From the NCBI GenBank assembly GCA_963748925.1, contig CAVVKG010000007.1, positions 62,001-126,000 of the forward strand: DNA of 64,000 nt, given 5' to 3'. A program made the translations under genes and the position numbers. The notes beneath the pieces are model-generated. The model did no database searches, was not told where the DNA came from, and saw only the letters and a list, made by a program, of their open reading frames with translations. This stretch comes from Cryomorpha sp963748925 (lineage in GTDB: Bacteria; Bacteroidota; Bacteroidia; Flavobacteriales_D; Cryomorphaceae). This document shows positions 27,313 through 36,395 of the stretch, piece after piece (position 1 is the first letter of the stretch; every line of letters begins with the position of its first letter).

Positions 27313-28911
27313 TCACAAATCAGAAGTTGGACGAATCAAATCACTTTCAGACCCGAAAGGTCTTGGAGACCTTTCGGGTCTCCTATCAATAAAATTACTT
27401 TCAAGCGACCTACTCAAATACAAATTCCTCTCGCTGTAAATCTTTCTGAAGAATGGATCCATCAAGCTGTCAATAAAATAAATAGCCTCGCCGGTTGATT
27501 TCATTTCAGGACCCAACTCCTTATTCACATTCGGGAATTTATCGAATGAGAAAACAGGAATTTTAATAGCATACCCTGACTTTTTAGGGTTGAAATTAAA
27601 GTCCTTCACTTTCTTTTCTCCCAGCATTACTTTCGTAGCGTAGTTCACATAAGGTTCGTCATACGCTTTCGCGATAAATGGGACCGTTCGAGACGCACGC
27701 GGATTAGCTTCAATTACATAGACCACATCATCCTTAATGGCAAACTGAATATTCATCAAGCCGACCGTTTTGAGCTCAACAGCTACTTTACGCACTATTG
27801 CTTCAATTTGCTCAATGATCAAGTCGCCGAGGTTGTAGGGAGGCAGCACTGCGTATGAATCTCCGGAGTGAATTCCGGCTGGCTCAATGTGCTGCATAAT
27901 TCCAATGATGTAAACATCTTCGCCATCGCAAATGGCGTCAGCCTCAGCCTCAATAGCTCCACTAAGGAAATGATCAAGGAGAATTTTATTACCAGGCATA
28001 TCGCGAAGAATATTCACAACGTGCGTTTCGAGCTCTTCCTTATTGATCACAATTTTCATTTGCTGTCCACCAAGAACATACGAAGGGCGCACGAGAAGCG
28101 GAAAACCGAGCTCATCAGCCAGCTCCAGCGATTGCTCAGCATTATCCACTACACCGAATTTCGGATAGGGAATATTATTCTCTTTCAATAAGGTTGAAAA
28201 GCTTCCGCGATCTTCTGCCAGATCAAGCGCCTCATAACTCGTACCAATTACTTTGATACCGTATCTACTCAGCTTTTCAGCAAGTTTTAACGCTGTTTGA
28301 CCACCCAACTGGACAATAACCCCTTCAGGCTTTTCATGTAGAATAATATCGTAAATGTGCTCCCAGAACACAGGCTCAAAATACAGTTTGTCCGCAGTAT
28401 CAAAATCAGTTGAAACCGTTTCGGGGTTGCAATTGATCATGATCGTTTCATAGCCACATTCCTTAGCAGCCAGAACGCCATGCACACAACAATAATCAAA
28501 CTCAATACCCTGTCCTATTCGGTTTGGCCCCGAACCAAGAACAATAATTTTCTTTTTATCTGTTACTTCCGATTCATTTTCATCATCGAAAGTGCTGTAG
28601 TAATAAGGGGTTTGCGCTTCAAATTCGGCTGCACAGGTATCTACCAACTTGTAAACCCTGTTTATTCCCATCTCGTTTCGTTTATTAAAAACTTCACTCT
28701 CCAGACAGCGCAGTAAGTGAGCAATCTGACGATCAGCATATCCTTTTTGCTTTCCTTCAAAGAGAATTTCACGTGGAAGTGTTTCCAACGTATGTTCTTC
28801 AACCCGCTTTTCAAAAAGGATTAAGTCTTCAATCTGTTTTAAAAACCAATAGTCAATTTTTGTCTTTTCATGAATGGTTTTAAAAGGAATTCCCAGTCTT
28901 GATGGCATCAT
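27313..28911 (-). CDS. carB: Carbamoyl-phosphate synthase large subunit, C-terminal part (frameshifted)
   Basis: This frame encodes the second half of CarB: the end of the first unit (LGIPFKTIHEKTKIDYWFL), then VLGSGPNRIGQGIEFDYC, the second ATP-grasp (FPLLVRPSYVLGGQQM, IEANPRASRTVPF) and MKSTGEAIYFI. This half phosphorylates carbamate in the pathway to arginine and pyrimidines. The apparent MMPS start is only the shifted frame. Homology to CarB begins at LGIPF, directly where the N-terminal frame loses it. As in many Flavobacteria, the C-terminal allosteric MGS domain is absent. The last ~25 residues (including RRPERSPRPFG) come from a palindromic repeat rather than from CarB. Confidence 0.85.
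   Translation of the reverse strand: MMPSRLGIPFKTIHEKTKIDYWFLKQIEDLILFEKRVEEHTLETLPREILFEGKQKGYADRQIAHLLRCLESEVFNKRNEMGINRVYKLVDTCAAEFEAQTPYYYSTFDDENESEVTDKKKIIVLGSGPNRIGQGIEFDYCCVHGVLAAKECGYETIMINCNPETVSTDFDTADKLYFEPVFWEHIYDIILHEKPEGVIVQLGGQTALKLAEKLSRYGIKVIGTSYEALDLAEDRGSFSTLLKENNIPYPKFGVVDNAEQSLELADELGFPLLVRPSYVLGGQQMKIVINKEELETHVVNILRDMPGNKILLDHFLSGAIEAEADAICDGEDVYIIGIMQHIEPAGIHSGDSYAVLPPYNLGDLIIEQIEAIVRKVAVELKTVGLMNIQFAIKDDVVYVIEANPRASRTVPFIAKAYDEPYVNYATKVMLGEKKVKDFNFNPKKSGYAIKIPVFSFDKFPNVNKELGPEMKSTGEAIYFIDSLMDPFFRKIYSERNLYLSRSLESNFIDRRPERSPRPFGSESDLIRPTSDL
27349..27381. repeat. Perfect 15-bp inverted repeat at the carB end
   Basis: AGACCCGAAAGGTCT (27349-27363) and its exact reverse complement (27367-27381) flank a three-base loop. 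It lies inside the apparent 3' end of carB, in the gap between carB and the DUF4834 operon. It resembles an intergenic palindromic repeat unit and could act as a transcript-end hairpin, although no T run follows. Confidence 0.85.
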
Positions 28912-30223
28912 AAATATGAAACAACCTGTTCCAGCTAGGGTGCTCCAGACTGTGCAATATCTTTTCTTGATCTTTCAGTTCTTTTCCGTCTGCACCAAGG
29001 CCGTTTCGTTTAATTTCCAGCGACTGACAGGCCTTTTGGATAGCCTCTTGAAAGGAGCGGCCAATCCCCATAACCTCGCCTACCGATTTCATCTGCAAGC
29101 CAAGTGTCCTGTCAGAATCTTTGAATTTATCAAAATTCCAGCGTGGTATTTTCACGATAACATAATCGAGGGTAGGCTCAAAAAAGGCAGATGTAGTTTT
29201 TGTAATTTGATTTTGGAGTTCGTCGAGATTATACCCAATAGCCAGCTTCGCTGCGATTTTCGCAATAGGGTAACCTGTTGCTTTGGAAGCCAATGCAGAT
29301 GAGCGCGAAACCCGTGGATTTATTTCAATAGCAATAATTTCTTCTTTATCATCGGGGCTTACAGCAAACTGCACGTTACATCCTCCGGCAAAATTCCCGA
29401 TTGAACGCATCATCTTAAATGCCATATCACGCATCCTTTGATAGGTTCTGTCGCTTAAGGTCATGGCCGGCGCAACAGTAATACTGTCACCGGTATGAAT
29501 TCCCATCGGATCCATATTTTCTACCGAGCAGATAATAACCACATTGTCATTTTGATCGCGAAGCAGCTCCAGCTCAAATTCCTTCCAGCCAAGCAATGCC
29601 TTATCAATCATTACCTCATGGATAGGTGAGGCATGAAGACCGCGTGTAAGCAAGGAATCAAAGTCTTTTTGATTGTGCACGATTCCAGCCCCCGCACCAC
29701 CAAGGGTATAGCTAGACCGGATACAAAGCGGAAAACCAAATTTCTGAGCTATTTCTTTTCCTTCCAGAAATGAATTTGCCGTAGCCTGAGGAGCCATTCC
29801 AACTCCTATCTCGCCCATTAAAACGCGGAAGGCTTCACGATTTTCGGTAACATCTATGGCGTGAATATCTACACCAATCATGCGAACCCCAAATTCTTTC
29901 CAGATTCCTATTTCATCGCATTTTATGGCAAGATTCAAAGCGGTTTGTCCACCCATAGTAGGCAGCACAGCATCGATATCGTGCTTCTGCAAAATCTCTC
30001 TGATATATTCTGGCTCGAGAGGCTTTAGATAAATATTATCAGCAATAACCTTATCGGTCATAATCGTTGCCGGATTCGAATTTATCAGTGTTACCTCAAT
30101 TCCTTCTTCGCGAAGTGAACGGGCTGCTTGTGACCCGGAATAATCAAATTCGCAGGCTTGACCAATTACGATCGGTCCGCTACCGATTATCAGTACCGAT
30201 TTGATGCTAGTATCTCTAGGCAT
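28880..30223 (-). CDS. carB: Carbamoyl-phosphate synthase large subunit, N-terminal part (frameshifted)
   Basis: This frame holds residues 1 to ~440 of CarB, starting MPRDTSIKSVLIIGSGPIVIG with GQACEFDYSGSQA. The first ATP-grasp domain shows RSSYTLGGAGAGIV, IEINPRVSRSSALASKATGYP and KIPRWNFDKF. It activates bicarbonate in carbamoyl-phosphate synthesis. At 28897 one extra base (T on the plus strand) turns the expected YDAIK-LGIPF into YDAIKTGNSF followed by a stop. The two frames overlap by 32 bases. Since carB is normally needed for pyrimidine synthesis, this may be a sequencing error or a recent mutation. Confidence 0.9.
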   Translation of the reverse strand: MPRDTSIKSVLIIGSGPIVIGQACEFDYSGSQAARSLREEGIEVTLINSNPATIMTDKVIADNIYLKPLEPEYIREILQKHDIDAVLPTMGGQTALNLAIKCDEIGIWKEFGVRMIGVDIHAIDVTENREAFRVLMGEIGVGMAPQATANSFLEGKEIAQKFGFPLCIRSSYTLGGAGAGIVHNQKDFDSLLTRGLHASPIHEVMIDKALLGWKEFELELLRDQNDNVVIICSVENMDPMGIHTGDSITVAPAMTLSDRTYQRMRDMAFKMMRSIGNFAGGCNVQFAVSPDDKEEIIAIEINPRVSRSSALASKATGYPIAKIAAKLAIGYNLDELQNQITKTTSAFFEPTLDYVIVKIPRWNFDKFKDSDRTLGLQMKSVGEVMGIGRSFQEAIQKACQSLEIKRNGLGADGKELKDQEKILHSLEHPSWNRLFHIYDAIKTGNSF

Positions 30224-30320
30224 AGGAAAGTTTTAAATATGAGAAAAGGGAGGAAGCAGAAAACCAAGTGGTTATGCAAGGAATGACTAAATGTGCCGGA
30301 AATTTGCTTCATTTAGCCTG

Positions 30321-30354
30321 CAAAAGTAATTGTTTTTTCCTGTAAGATGTCAAA
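30321..30354 (-). promoter_or_regulatory. Promoter of carB
   Basis: Minus strand: TTTG (30351-30354), 22-base spacer, TACTTTTG (30321-30328), with a leader of ~98 bases to ATG 30223. It overlaps the start of the divergent hydrolase gene. Confidence 0.45.
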
Positions 30355-31195
30355 ATCGCCCACACTAAATACCCAACTTTTCCACAGTGGTGGATTATCG
30401 ATGCAATATGCAACGTGGGGTTCGGGTAATTCTGTGCTCTTGGCCTTTCACGGTTTCAACCGCAGCCACCGTGATTTCGAGCATTTCACAAAAAACCTGC
30501 ACGGAGAATTCACCATTTATGCTTTTGATCTTTTCTTTCATGAATCTACCACCATTGGTAGTCGAAAGCCGGATAAAAGCCCTTTAGAACCCGAAGAGTT
30601 AAAAACCTTCTTTGAGGAATTTCTGAAATTCATCGGAGCAGATAAGGCATGGCTTATGGGATACAGCCTCGGTGGCCGAATTTCTTTGAAGTTAGCCGAG
30701 ATCATGCCCGAAAAAATTAGCGGACTTTATCTATTCGCTCCCGATGGACTAGTTGTAAACTCCTGGTACGCCATCTTAAGTTTTAGCTCAGCAGGCAGAG
30801 CCTTGTTTCGTTTTTTTATCAAGCAAAATGCTTTTTTTCTTAAAATGCTTAATCTTATACGTAAGGTTGGTCTCATAAGTGAAAAAAGAAAAATCTTTGT
30901 TCTTGCCCATGTTAGAACAATCGAAATGCAGTGGCAAGTCTATAATGTATGGACGTTTCTTAGAAAAATAGAGCCCAATCTGTCTGTTTTAGGTTCAGCG
31001 CTTTCGGCAAATGGAATTCCTGTAGATTTATTTATGGGAAAATACGACCGTATTATTCCTGTTAAGAATGCAAAGGGACTGAAAAAAAACTTTCTGAAGA
31101 TGAAACTGCATATTATGGAAAGTGGCCATGTCATGCTAACACCTCAGGTGGCTAAGACAATTAACGAGGAAGGGTTAATGCAGTTGCCTGAATAA
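30347..31195 (+). CDS. Alpha/beta hydrolase
   Basis: This 282-residue protein has the alpha/beta-hydrolase fold. It shows the oxyanion region LLAFHGFNRSHRDF (~residue 32), the nucleophile elbow MGYSLGGR (~106), the acid GKYDRIIP (~232) and the late His in ESGHVMLTP (~260). No signal peptide is present, so it is cytoplasmic. It belongs to the broad esterase/lipase-like group and the substrate cannot be inferred. It is divergent from carB, with start ATG 30347. Confidence 0.85.
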   Translation: MSKSPTLNTQLFHSGGLSMQYATWGSGNSVLLAFHGFNRSHRDFEHFTKNLHGEFTIYAFDLFFHESTTIGSRKPDKSPLEPEELKTFFEEFLKFIGADKAWLMGYSLGGRISLKLAEIMPEKISGLYLFAPDGLVVNSWYAILSFSSAGRALFRFFIKQNAFFLKMLNLIRKVGLISEKRKIFVLAHVRTIEMQWQVYNVWTFLRKIEPNLSVLGSALSANGIPVDLFMGKYDRIIPVKNAKGLKKNFLKMKLHIMESGHVMLTPQVAKTINEEGLMQLPE

Positions 31196-31448
31196 TTATT
31201 AGTTTGTGAATTGGGTACAAAGCTTGAATAATCGGTGCCGAGCCGGATATAGTAAATCCCTAAAATGTAAATGCAGTGTTCTGGTTAATTCTGTACTTTT
31301 GAACGCAGTATTGGTTTGCGTTCTTAGAAAATGGAATATTTGCTTTGCTGCTTGCTCGCAGTTTAATTACCTTTCTAAATATGTTTTTGCTCATTATTCA
31401 ATATGCTCTTTTGCCATTCACAAAAGGAAACCTTCTTAAGTTTTAGTC

Positions 31449-32444
31449 ATGAATTCGAATAGAAAAATGAGCTACTATGTTTTTGGAAGTGGAAATTCCT
31501 CACTCTTCACTAACGAGAGGTATAAAGAGAAACTTAGGGAAAACGGGTTAGTACGAGACACCAATCCATTTAAATCAAAATTAATTATTTGTAGAAACCT
31601 TGAGATGGCAAAAAAAGCCGCTCCCCTATTTCCGTTTAAAAAAATACTTGTCTATCAACCTGAACTCTTCGTTGATACTTCCAAAACCAAAATAGTTCAT
31701 TTATTTAAGTTTAAACCAGTTATCGTAGTTAACGGATTTAATGAAGGGGTTTTTTTTAATAATTATCACTTTCTTTCCAGCTATATCTTTGACGATGAGT
31801 GCGACTTAGGCATGAAAAAAGATGAGTTTATAGGTAAATCAGATATCTTAAGTAAAGAACAATTTGATAAAGCTACACCTATCATTTTTATTGGTCAGAA
31901 GCGAAGTCTGGACAGGATCAATCAAAATAATCTAAACAAAGGATTAGATTTAAATGTAAAAAGGCAAGAAATTGCTCAATGTGCTTTCGACAAAGGAGTT
32001 GGAGATGTAGTCGGAAAAGGCTGGAATCAAATCTCAGGAATTAAAAATTCTGGATTTGATGCCGGAAATGAAAATTGGTGGGATGTAAAAATAGATTTAC
32101 TTAAAGGTTATCGCTTTAATATCGCTTTTGAAAATACACTTTGGCCATATTATGTAACCGAAAAAATATGGCATTCTATAAAAGCGGGTTGTTTACCTGT
32201 TTATTGGGGCGATGGCTCATCCATATACGATAGCTTTCCACGAAATTCTTTTATAGATGCTTCTGAATTCGCAAGTAATAACGACGCGATTGACTACATG
32301 GTCAATTTACCTTATGACCTATGGTATGAAAGAATGGAGAAGTGCATAAAAGTTTACAACGACTCCTTAAAGAAAATGGACTATTCTAAACTTGATGAAG
32401 CAGTTAATAAAATTGTAGAACGTGTTTTTAGCTCAACAAAATAG
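31449..32444 (+). CDS. Glycosyltransferase family 10 (alpha-1,3-fucosyltransferase-like)
   Basis: The C-terminal half of this 331-residue protein carries the GT10 donor-binding signature. It reads FNIAFENT...YYVTEKIWHSIKAGCLPVYWG followed by SFIDASEF (residues ~222-275). GT10 enzymes transfer fucose from GDP-fucose, making Lewis-type or related epitopes on LPS or glycoproteins. The N-terminal half is divergent, as usual in the family, and there is no membrane segment. The gene stands alone, away from the 14-24 kb glycan cluster. An N-terminal MNSNRK start at 31449 is used; Met at residue 7 is an alternative. Confidence 0.85.
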   Translation: MNSNRKMSYYVFGSGNSSLFTNERYKEKLRENGLVRDTNPFKSKLIICRNLEMAKKAAPLFPFKKILVYQPELFVDTSKTKIVHLFKFKPVIVVNGFNEGVFFNNYHFLSSYIFDDECDLGMKKDEFIGKSDILSKEQFDKATPIIFIGQKRSLDRINQNNLNKGLDLNVKRQEIAQCAFDKGVGDVVGKGWNQISGIKNSGFDAGNENWWDVKIDLLKGYRFNIAFENTLWPYYVTEKIWHSIKAGCLPVYWGDGSSIYDSFPRNSFIDASEFASNNDAIDYMVNLPYDLWYERMEKCIKVYNDSLKKMDYSKLDEAVNKIVERVFSSTK

Positions 32445-32660
32445 TTGTTCGTTGGCTATTCCAAATTATTCAAACTGAAATTAGTTGCATTTACCCTAAA
32501 ACAAAAATGGCTAATACAATTTGACTTAAGCGATTGGAAAACTCGTAAATTCCTGAAAAACCTAAAGAATTCAGATTCCGGTTTTCATGTTTTGAATTAA
32601 GACTTTGGTTTTCCAATGCCCATTTGAAATTCCACAAAGAATCCCATTTGTCAAACAACA

Positions 32661-32694
32661 AAAAAAGCCGGCTTATCATAAAGATAAGGCGGCT
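32661..32694 (-). terminator. Rho-independent terminator of rpmH
   Basis: Minus strand: AGCCGCCTTATC, short loop, GATAAGCCGGCT (one internal mismatch), then seven T. Confidence 0.85.
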
Positions 32695-32720
32695 AAAATG
32701 CTTTTATAAGCTCTGAAATA

Positions 32721-32879
32721 CTAGCGCTTGTGCAGCTTGTTATCAGAAACCGTAAGTTTCTTACGTCCCTTTTTACGGCGTGATGCCAATACTGCGCGTC
32801 CTGTGGCTGATGCCATACGTTCGCGGAATCCGTGCTTATTACGTCGCTTTCTGTTTGAAGGCTGGAATGTTCTTTTCAT
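32721..32879 (-). CDS. rpmH: 50S ribosomal protein bL34
   Basis: This 52-residue basic protein has the bL34 signature MKRTFQPSNRKRRNKHGFRE near the N-terminus and RMASATGRAVLASRRKKGR in the middle. It is a structural protein of the large ribosomal subunit. ATG is at 32879 and stop TAG at 32721. It has its own promoter and a strong terminator, so it is monocistronic here. It is not next to dnaA or rnpA, a common Bacteroidota arrangement. Confidence 0.97.
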   Translation of the reverse strand: MKRTFQPSNRKRRNKHGFRERMASATGRAVLASRRKKGRKKLTVSDNKLHKR

Positions 32880-32924
32880 AATACTTATTGTTTCGCGTTA
32901 AAAAAGGTCGCTAAAAACGGAGTG

Positions 32925-32954
32925 CAAAAATAGGCTTTTTTCTTGTTCTGCAAA
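32925..32954 (-). promoter_or_regulatory. Promoter of rpmH
   Basis: Minus strand: TTTG (32951-32954), an 18-base spacer and TATTTTTG (32925-32932), matching the consensus; the leader is ~45 bases. Confidence 0.7.
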
Positions 32955-33007
32955 AACTTTCTTTACAATTCTACAAAACTATGACAATATCATTGAAAAT
33001 AGGTGCT

Positions 33008-33015
33008 TACCTTTG
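33008..33015 (+). promoter_or_regulatory. -7 box of the ABC exporter gene
   Basis: TACCTTTG matches TAnnTTTG and lies 14 bases before ATG 33030. No TTG at the standard distance is present. Confidence 0.55.
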
Positions 33016-33029
33016 TCCAAAATTTTAAC

Positions 33030-34835
33030 ATGGTAAAAGAGAAAGCGACCGAAACCGATAAAAAGAAGCCCTCTTTTAAAGAAGCTATACGCGTTTTTAA
33101 ATACCTCAAGCCCTATAGTGGTACATTTTCAGTAGGCTTTATCTTTTTAATCCTAAGCAGCCTCACGGCTCTGCTCTTCCCATACTTCCTGGGTCAACTT
33201 ATAGGTCGCGACACCGCCACACCAGCCGAAGCAGCTGAAAGCTTATTGAAATTTGACTCACTTAACTCCATAATCCTTGCTCTCTTAATCGTCTTTACCA
33301 GCCAGGCTATTTTCTCCTTTTTTAGAATTTTACTCTTTACACGGGTTACCGAATTTACCCTCCGTGACATCCGCCAAGACGCTTTTTCAAAGCTTCTCAC
33401 TGCTCCCCTTACCTATTACAATAAGAATAAAGTAGGTGAGCTCACAAGCCGCATCGCTACTGATATTAATCAACTGCAAACCACCTTTACAACCACAATA
33501 GCTGAGTTTGTAAGGCAAATAATTACAATTGTAGTTGGTATTGCTGCGCTGGTTTGGCTTTCGCCAAAATTAGCCTTGATCATGCTCAGCGTTATTCCAG
33601 CAGTGGCTATTATTGCTGTATTCTTTGGTCGTTTTATTCGTAAGCTTTCTAAAAAAACGCAGGATGCCGCTGCTTCCTCAAATGGAATTCTCGAGGAAGC
33701 CCTTCAGGGAATTCAGAGTGTTAAAGCCTTTACAAATGAGTTTTTTGAATTGGCGCGCTATAAAGTAGCCATAAATGAAATTAAACACCTGGCAATTAAA
33801 GGTGCAGTATGGCGGGGCTTGTTCGTTTCTTTCATCATTCTCTGCATGTTTGGATCTATCGTCTTTGTAATTTGGCAAGGGGTACTTCTTACGCAAGATG
33901 GCGCGCTTCCACAGTCGTCGTTTATCTCATTTATAATGTACACCATCTTTTTAGGTGCCTCAATTGGTAGTTTGCCAGATTTGTATGCCAATATTCAGAA
34001 AGCTATTGGCGCCACCGAAAATCTGATGGAAATTGTTGAACAGGAAGATGAAGGGATTTCTTCCAGTGTTAAAGCGGCTATTTCATCCCGCTTTCGCGGA
34101 GATATCGAATTCAAAAATGTAGAGTTTACTTACGAGACGCGAAGCGATGTTCCTGTACTAAAAAACATTAACTTCAGTATAAGCTCAGGACAGCAGCTGG
34201 CCATTGTAGGGCCTTCAGGAGCAGGAAAATCAACAATTACCTCTCTTCTACTGCGCTTCTACAACCCGATAAATGGCGAAATCACTATAGATGGAAAAAA
34301 CGCCGACTCTTATGATCTGACAGAATATAGATCGCAGTTTGCACTTGTACCACAAGAAGTATTGCTTTTCAACGGCACCATAAAAGAAAACATCGCTTAT
34401 GGACGCCCAGGCGCCAGTGACGAAGATATTATAGAAGCTGCCAGGAAGGCTAATGCTTTTGTGTTCATCTCTTCCTTTCCAGATGAGTTCGAAACGCTTG
34501 TTGGCGAACGCGGAGTTCAATTGAGTGGTGGTCAGCGACAGCGCATAGCAATAGCCCGAGCCGTTCTGCGCGATCCCGCAATTCTTATTCTAGATGAGGC
34601 AACATCATCATTGGATAGCGAAAGTGAATCACTGGTTCAACAAGCTCTTGAAGCCCTGATGAAAGGTCGCACAAGCGTAGTAATTGCCCACCGCTTCAGC
34701 ACTATCCGCAATGCCGATAAAATAGTAGTATTGGAGGATGGAAAGATCATTGAATCCGGAAATCATGAAGAGCTTTTGGCAATCGATACAGGTCTCTATA
34801 AAAAGCTTCAAAAAATGCAGAATGTGGAGGCGTAA
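33030..34835 (+). CDS. ABC transporter with fused membrane and ATPase domains (MsbA-like exporter)
   Basis: This 601-residue half-transporter has about six transmembrane helices at residues ~30-335 and a C-terminal ATPase. The ATPase has Walker A GPSGAGKST (~395), Q-loop PQEVLLFNGTI, signature LSGGQRQRIAIARA (~505), Walker B ILILDEATSSLDSES and the H-loop IAHRFSTI. It should work as a homodimer exporting lipids or drugs; MsbA-type lipid flipping is possible but not shown. I use ATG 33030, because an upstream GTG (33003) precedes the promoter box. The gene is monocistronic. Confidence 0.88.
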   Translation: MVKEKATETDKKKPSFKEAIRVFKYLKPYSGTFSVGFIFLILSSLTALLFPYFLGQLIGRDTATPAEAAESLLKFDSLNSIILALLIVFTSQAIFSFFRILLFTRVTEFTLRDIRQDAFSKLLTAPLTYYNKNKVGELTSRIATDINQLQTTFTTTIAEFVRQIITIVVGIAALVWLSPKLALIMLSVIPAVAIIAVFFGRFIRKLSKKTQDAAASSNGILEEALQGIQSVKAFTNEFFELARYKVAINEIKHLAIKGAVWRGLFVSFIILCMFGSIVFVIWQGVLLTQDGALPQSSFISFIMYTIFLGASIGSLPDLYANIQKAIGATENLMEIVEQEDEGISSSVKAAISSRFRGDIEFKNVEFTYETRSDVPVLKNINFSISSGQQLAIVGPSGAGKSTITSLLLRFYNPINGEITIDGKNADSYDLTEYRSQFALVPQEVLLFNGTIKENIAYGRPGASDEDIIEAARKANAFVFISSFPDEFETLVGERGVQLSGGQRQRIAIARAVLRDPAILILDEATSSLDSESESLVQQALEALMKGRTSVVIAHRFSTIRNADKIVVLEDGKIIESGNHEELLAIDTGLYKKLQKMQNVEA

Positions 34836-34955
34836 ATTTAGTTGCTAGTCCTCAGGGATAATTTGGTTCAATATCTAATGACCTATGTCTTTTTTAGTTG
34901 CAAAACAATTTGACCGTAGAATTATGAATAACTGCGGGACGACATAAGTCGATTT

Positions 34956-35567
34956 CTACTTCAGCTGAACATAAACAACCTTCTTGGTCTCAAAAAACTC
35001 ACCGGGAATTTTTTGGTCGAGCTTATATACGACTGACGGATACCTATCAATTTCTTCAACCTCTTCGCGTAAATCACCACCTTTCAAACACCAAAGTGTA
35101 TCGGCTTTCATTTTGCCGTTTTTACAATATGGCACTAAAACGCTGAGTCGCGAAACGGCTCTGGTGAGTACAGCATCAAACTTCCCGGGTACATTCTCAG
35201 CTCTTTCCTGTATGGCCTTCACATTTTTCAGGCCCAATGCTGTGACAACTTCGTTTACTACCTTTATTTTTTTCCCAATGGAATCTACCAGAAGGAAATC
35301 AACTTCAGGATAGAGTATAGCTAGTGGAATTCCCGGAAAACCACCACCGGTTCCAATATCGATAGCTTTAGATCCGGGTTTTGGCTTCCAGTAAAACGCT
35401 AAAGCGAGCGAATGAAGAACATGCCGCTCATAAAAATGATCCATATCCTTTCGGCTAATCACATTTATCTGTGCATTCCACTCTTCATAAAGGGGCTTTA
35501 ATGCAGCAAAATGAGCGATCTGCTCCTGCGACAGACCGGGAAAATACTTAATGAGAATCTGATTCAT
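34956..35567 (-). CDS. rsmG: 16S rRNA (guanine527-N7)-methyltransferase
   Basis: This 203-residue protein has the usual RsmG length. It methylates N7 of G527 in 16S rRNA. The SAM-binding motif AIDIGTGGGFPGIPLAILYP is at ~residues 68-87. VDSIGKKIKVVNEV and FDAVLTRAVSRL follow, all typical of GidB/RsmG. ATG 35567 is the only sensible start, giving MNQILIKYFPGLSQEQ. No clear promoter box is visible upstream. The 216-base gap to the sigma factor gene (35568-35783) holds nothing I recognise. Confidence 0.95.
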   Translation of the reverse strand: MNQILIKYFPGLSQEQIAHFAALKPLYEEWNAQINVISRKDMDHFYERHVLHSLALAFYWKPKPGSKAIDIGTGGGFPGIPLAILYPEVDFLLVDSIGKKIKVVNEVVTALGLKNVKAIQERAENVPGKFDAVLTRAVSRLSVLVPYCKNGKMKADTLWCLKGGDLREEVEEIDRYPSVVYKLDQKIPGEFFETKKVVYVQLK

Positions 35568-35783
35568 TTTAGAATAGAATTGAGTTTTTCCTCAAAAGAA
35601 GCACACCACCAATTTACGGTTGTAATAGACTAAGATTAAATAGTGTTTTTAAATAATTTAGAGTGGCTGATCAGAATGTTCGATAGCAACACGCACGCAG
35701 TTCTAAAAGTCCGGGAACTGAGAACTATCAATTGAATATTTGTGGAAATAGCGCAACACAGATAGCGGACTTTATGACAGACA

Positions 35784-36395
35784 CTATATAGATTCTTTGG
35801 TATTCTTCATCAAGTTAGCCAGGAACTCTCTTGCTCTAAAAAGCTGAGCTTTAACTGTTCCCAGCGGTAAGTCAAGCTCTTGGGAAATCTCGTCATAAGA
35901 GTATTCTTTGAAATACCTTAGAATAACCAATTCGCGGTAACGCGGCTTGAGCTTCATAACCACTTCGCGCATCGTTTCCATCTTCTGATCGCGGATTAGC
36001 TCCTCTTCAGGATCACGCCCTTCAGACTCAAGGTCAAAAGTTACGCTTTCTCCGTCGTCATTGGTCATGCCTGTATCTATAGACATGGTACGCTTCTTCC
36101 GCTCTTTTCTAATAAAATCTATACAATTATTAGAAGCGATTTTAAACATCCACGTACTAAAAGCATAACTTGGGTGGTACTGTGAGAGGCGCTTGAAAGC
36201 TTTTCCGAATGCTTCAATGGTTAAATCGTCTGCATCATCGGTGTTGTTTACCATTTTCAACAACATATAATATATACTTTCTCGATATCGCTCCATCAAC
36301 TCAGCATAGGCACTTTGCTCGCCTTCGAGAGCGCGAACCACCAATTTATAGTCTTTTTGAGCTTTAGGGGATAATTTGGAAACTAGTTCTTCCAT
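35784..36395 (-). CDS. ECF-type RNA polymerase sigma factor
   Basis: This 203-residue sigma-70 family protein has region 2 at ~residues 22-90 (YRESIYYMLLKMVNN, DLTIEAFGKAF, FSTWMFKIASNNCIDFIRK) and region 4 at ~135-195 (YRELVILRYFKEYSYDEIS, LPLGTVKAQLFRAREFL). An acidic linker (DDGESVTFDLESEGRDPEEE) joins them. It directs RNA polymerase to a regulon not visible here. No anti-sigma gene is adjacent. Its start overlaps the end of the upstream GT2 gene by 13 bases, so the two are probably translationally coupled. Confidence 0.9.
   Translation of the reverse strand: MEELVSKLSPKAQKDYKLVVRALEGEQSAYAELMERYRESIYYMLLKMVNNTDDADDLTIEAFGKAFKRLSQYHPSYAFSTWMFKIASNNCIDFIRKERKKRTMSIDTGMTNDDGESVTFDLESEGRDPEEELIRDQKMETMREVVMKLKPRYRELVILRYFKEYSYDEISQELDLPLGTVKAQLFRAREFLANLMKNTKESI

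Noticed and set aside
31206..31439. 77-codon frame between the hydrolase and GT10 genes
   Set aside because: It lacks an ATG, has Cys-rich low-complexity composition and no domain, and looks like chance coding in an AT-rich gap.
32491..32679. 62-codon minus-strand frame downstream of rpmH
   Set aside because: Its beginning lies inside the rpmH terminator hairpin and it has no recognisable features.
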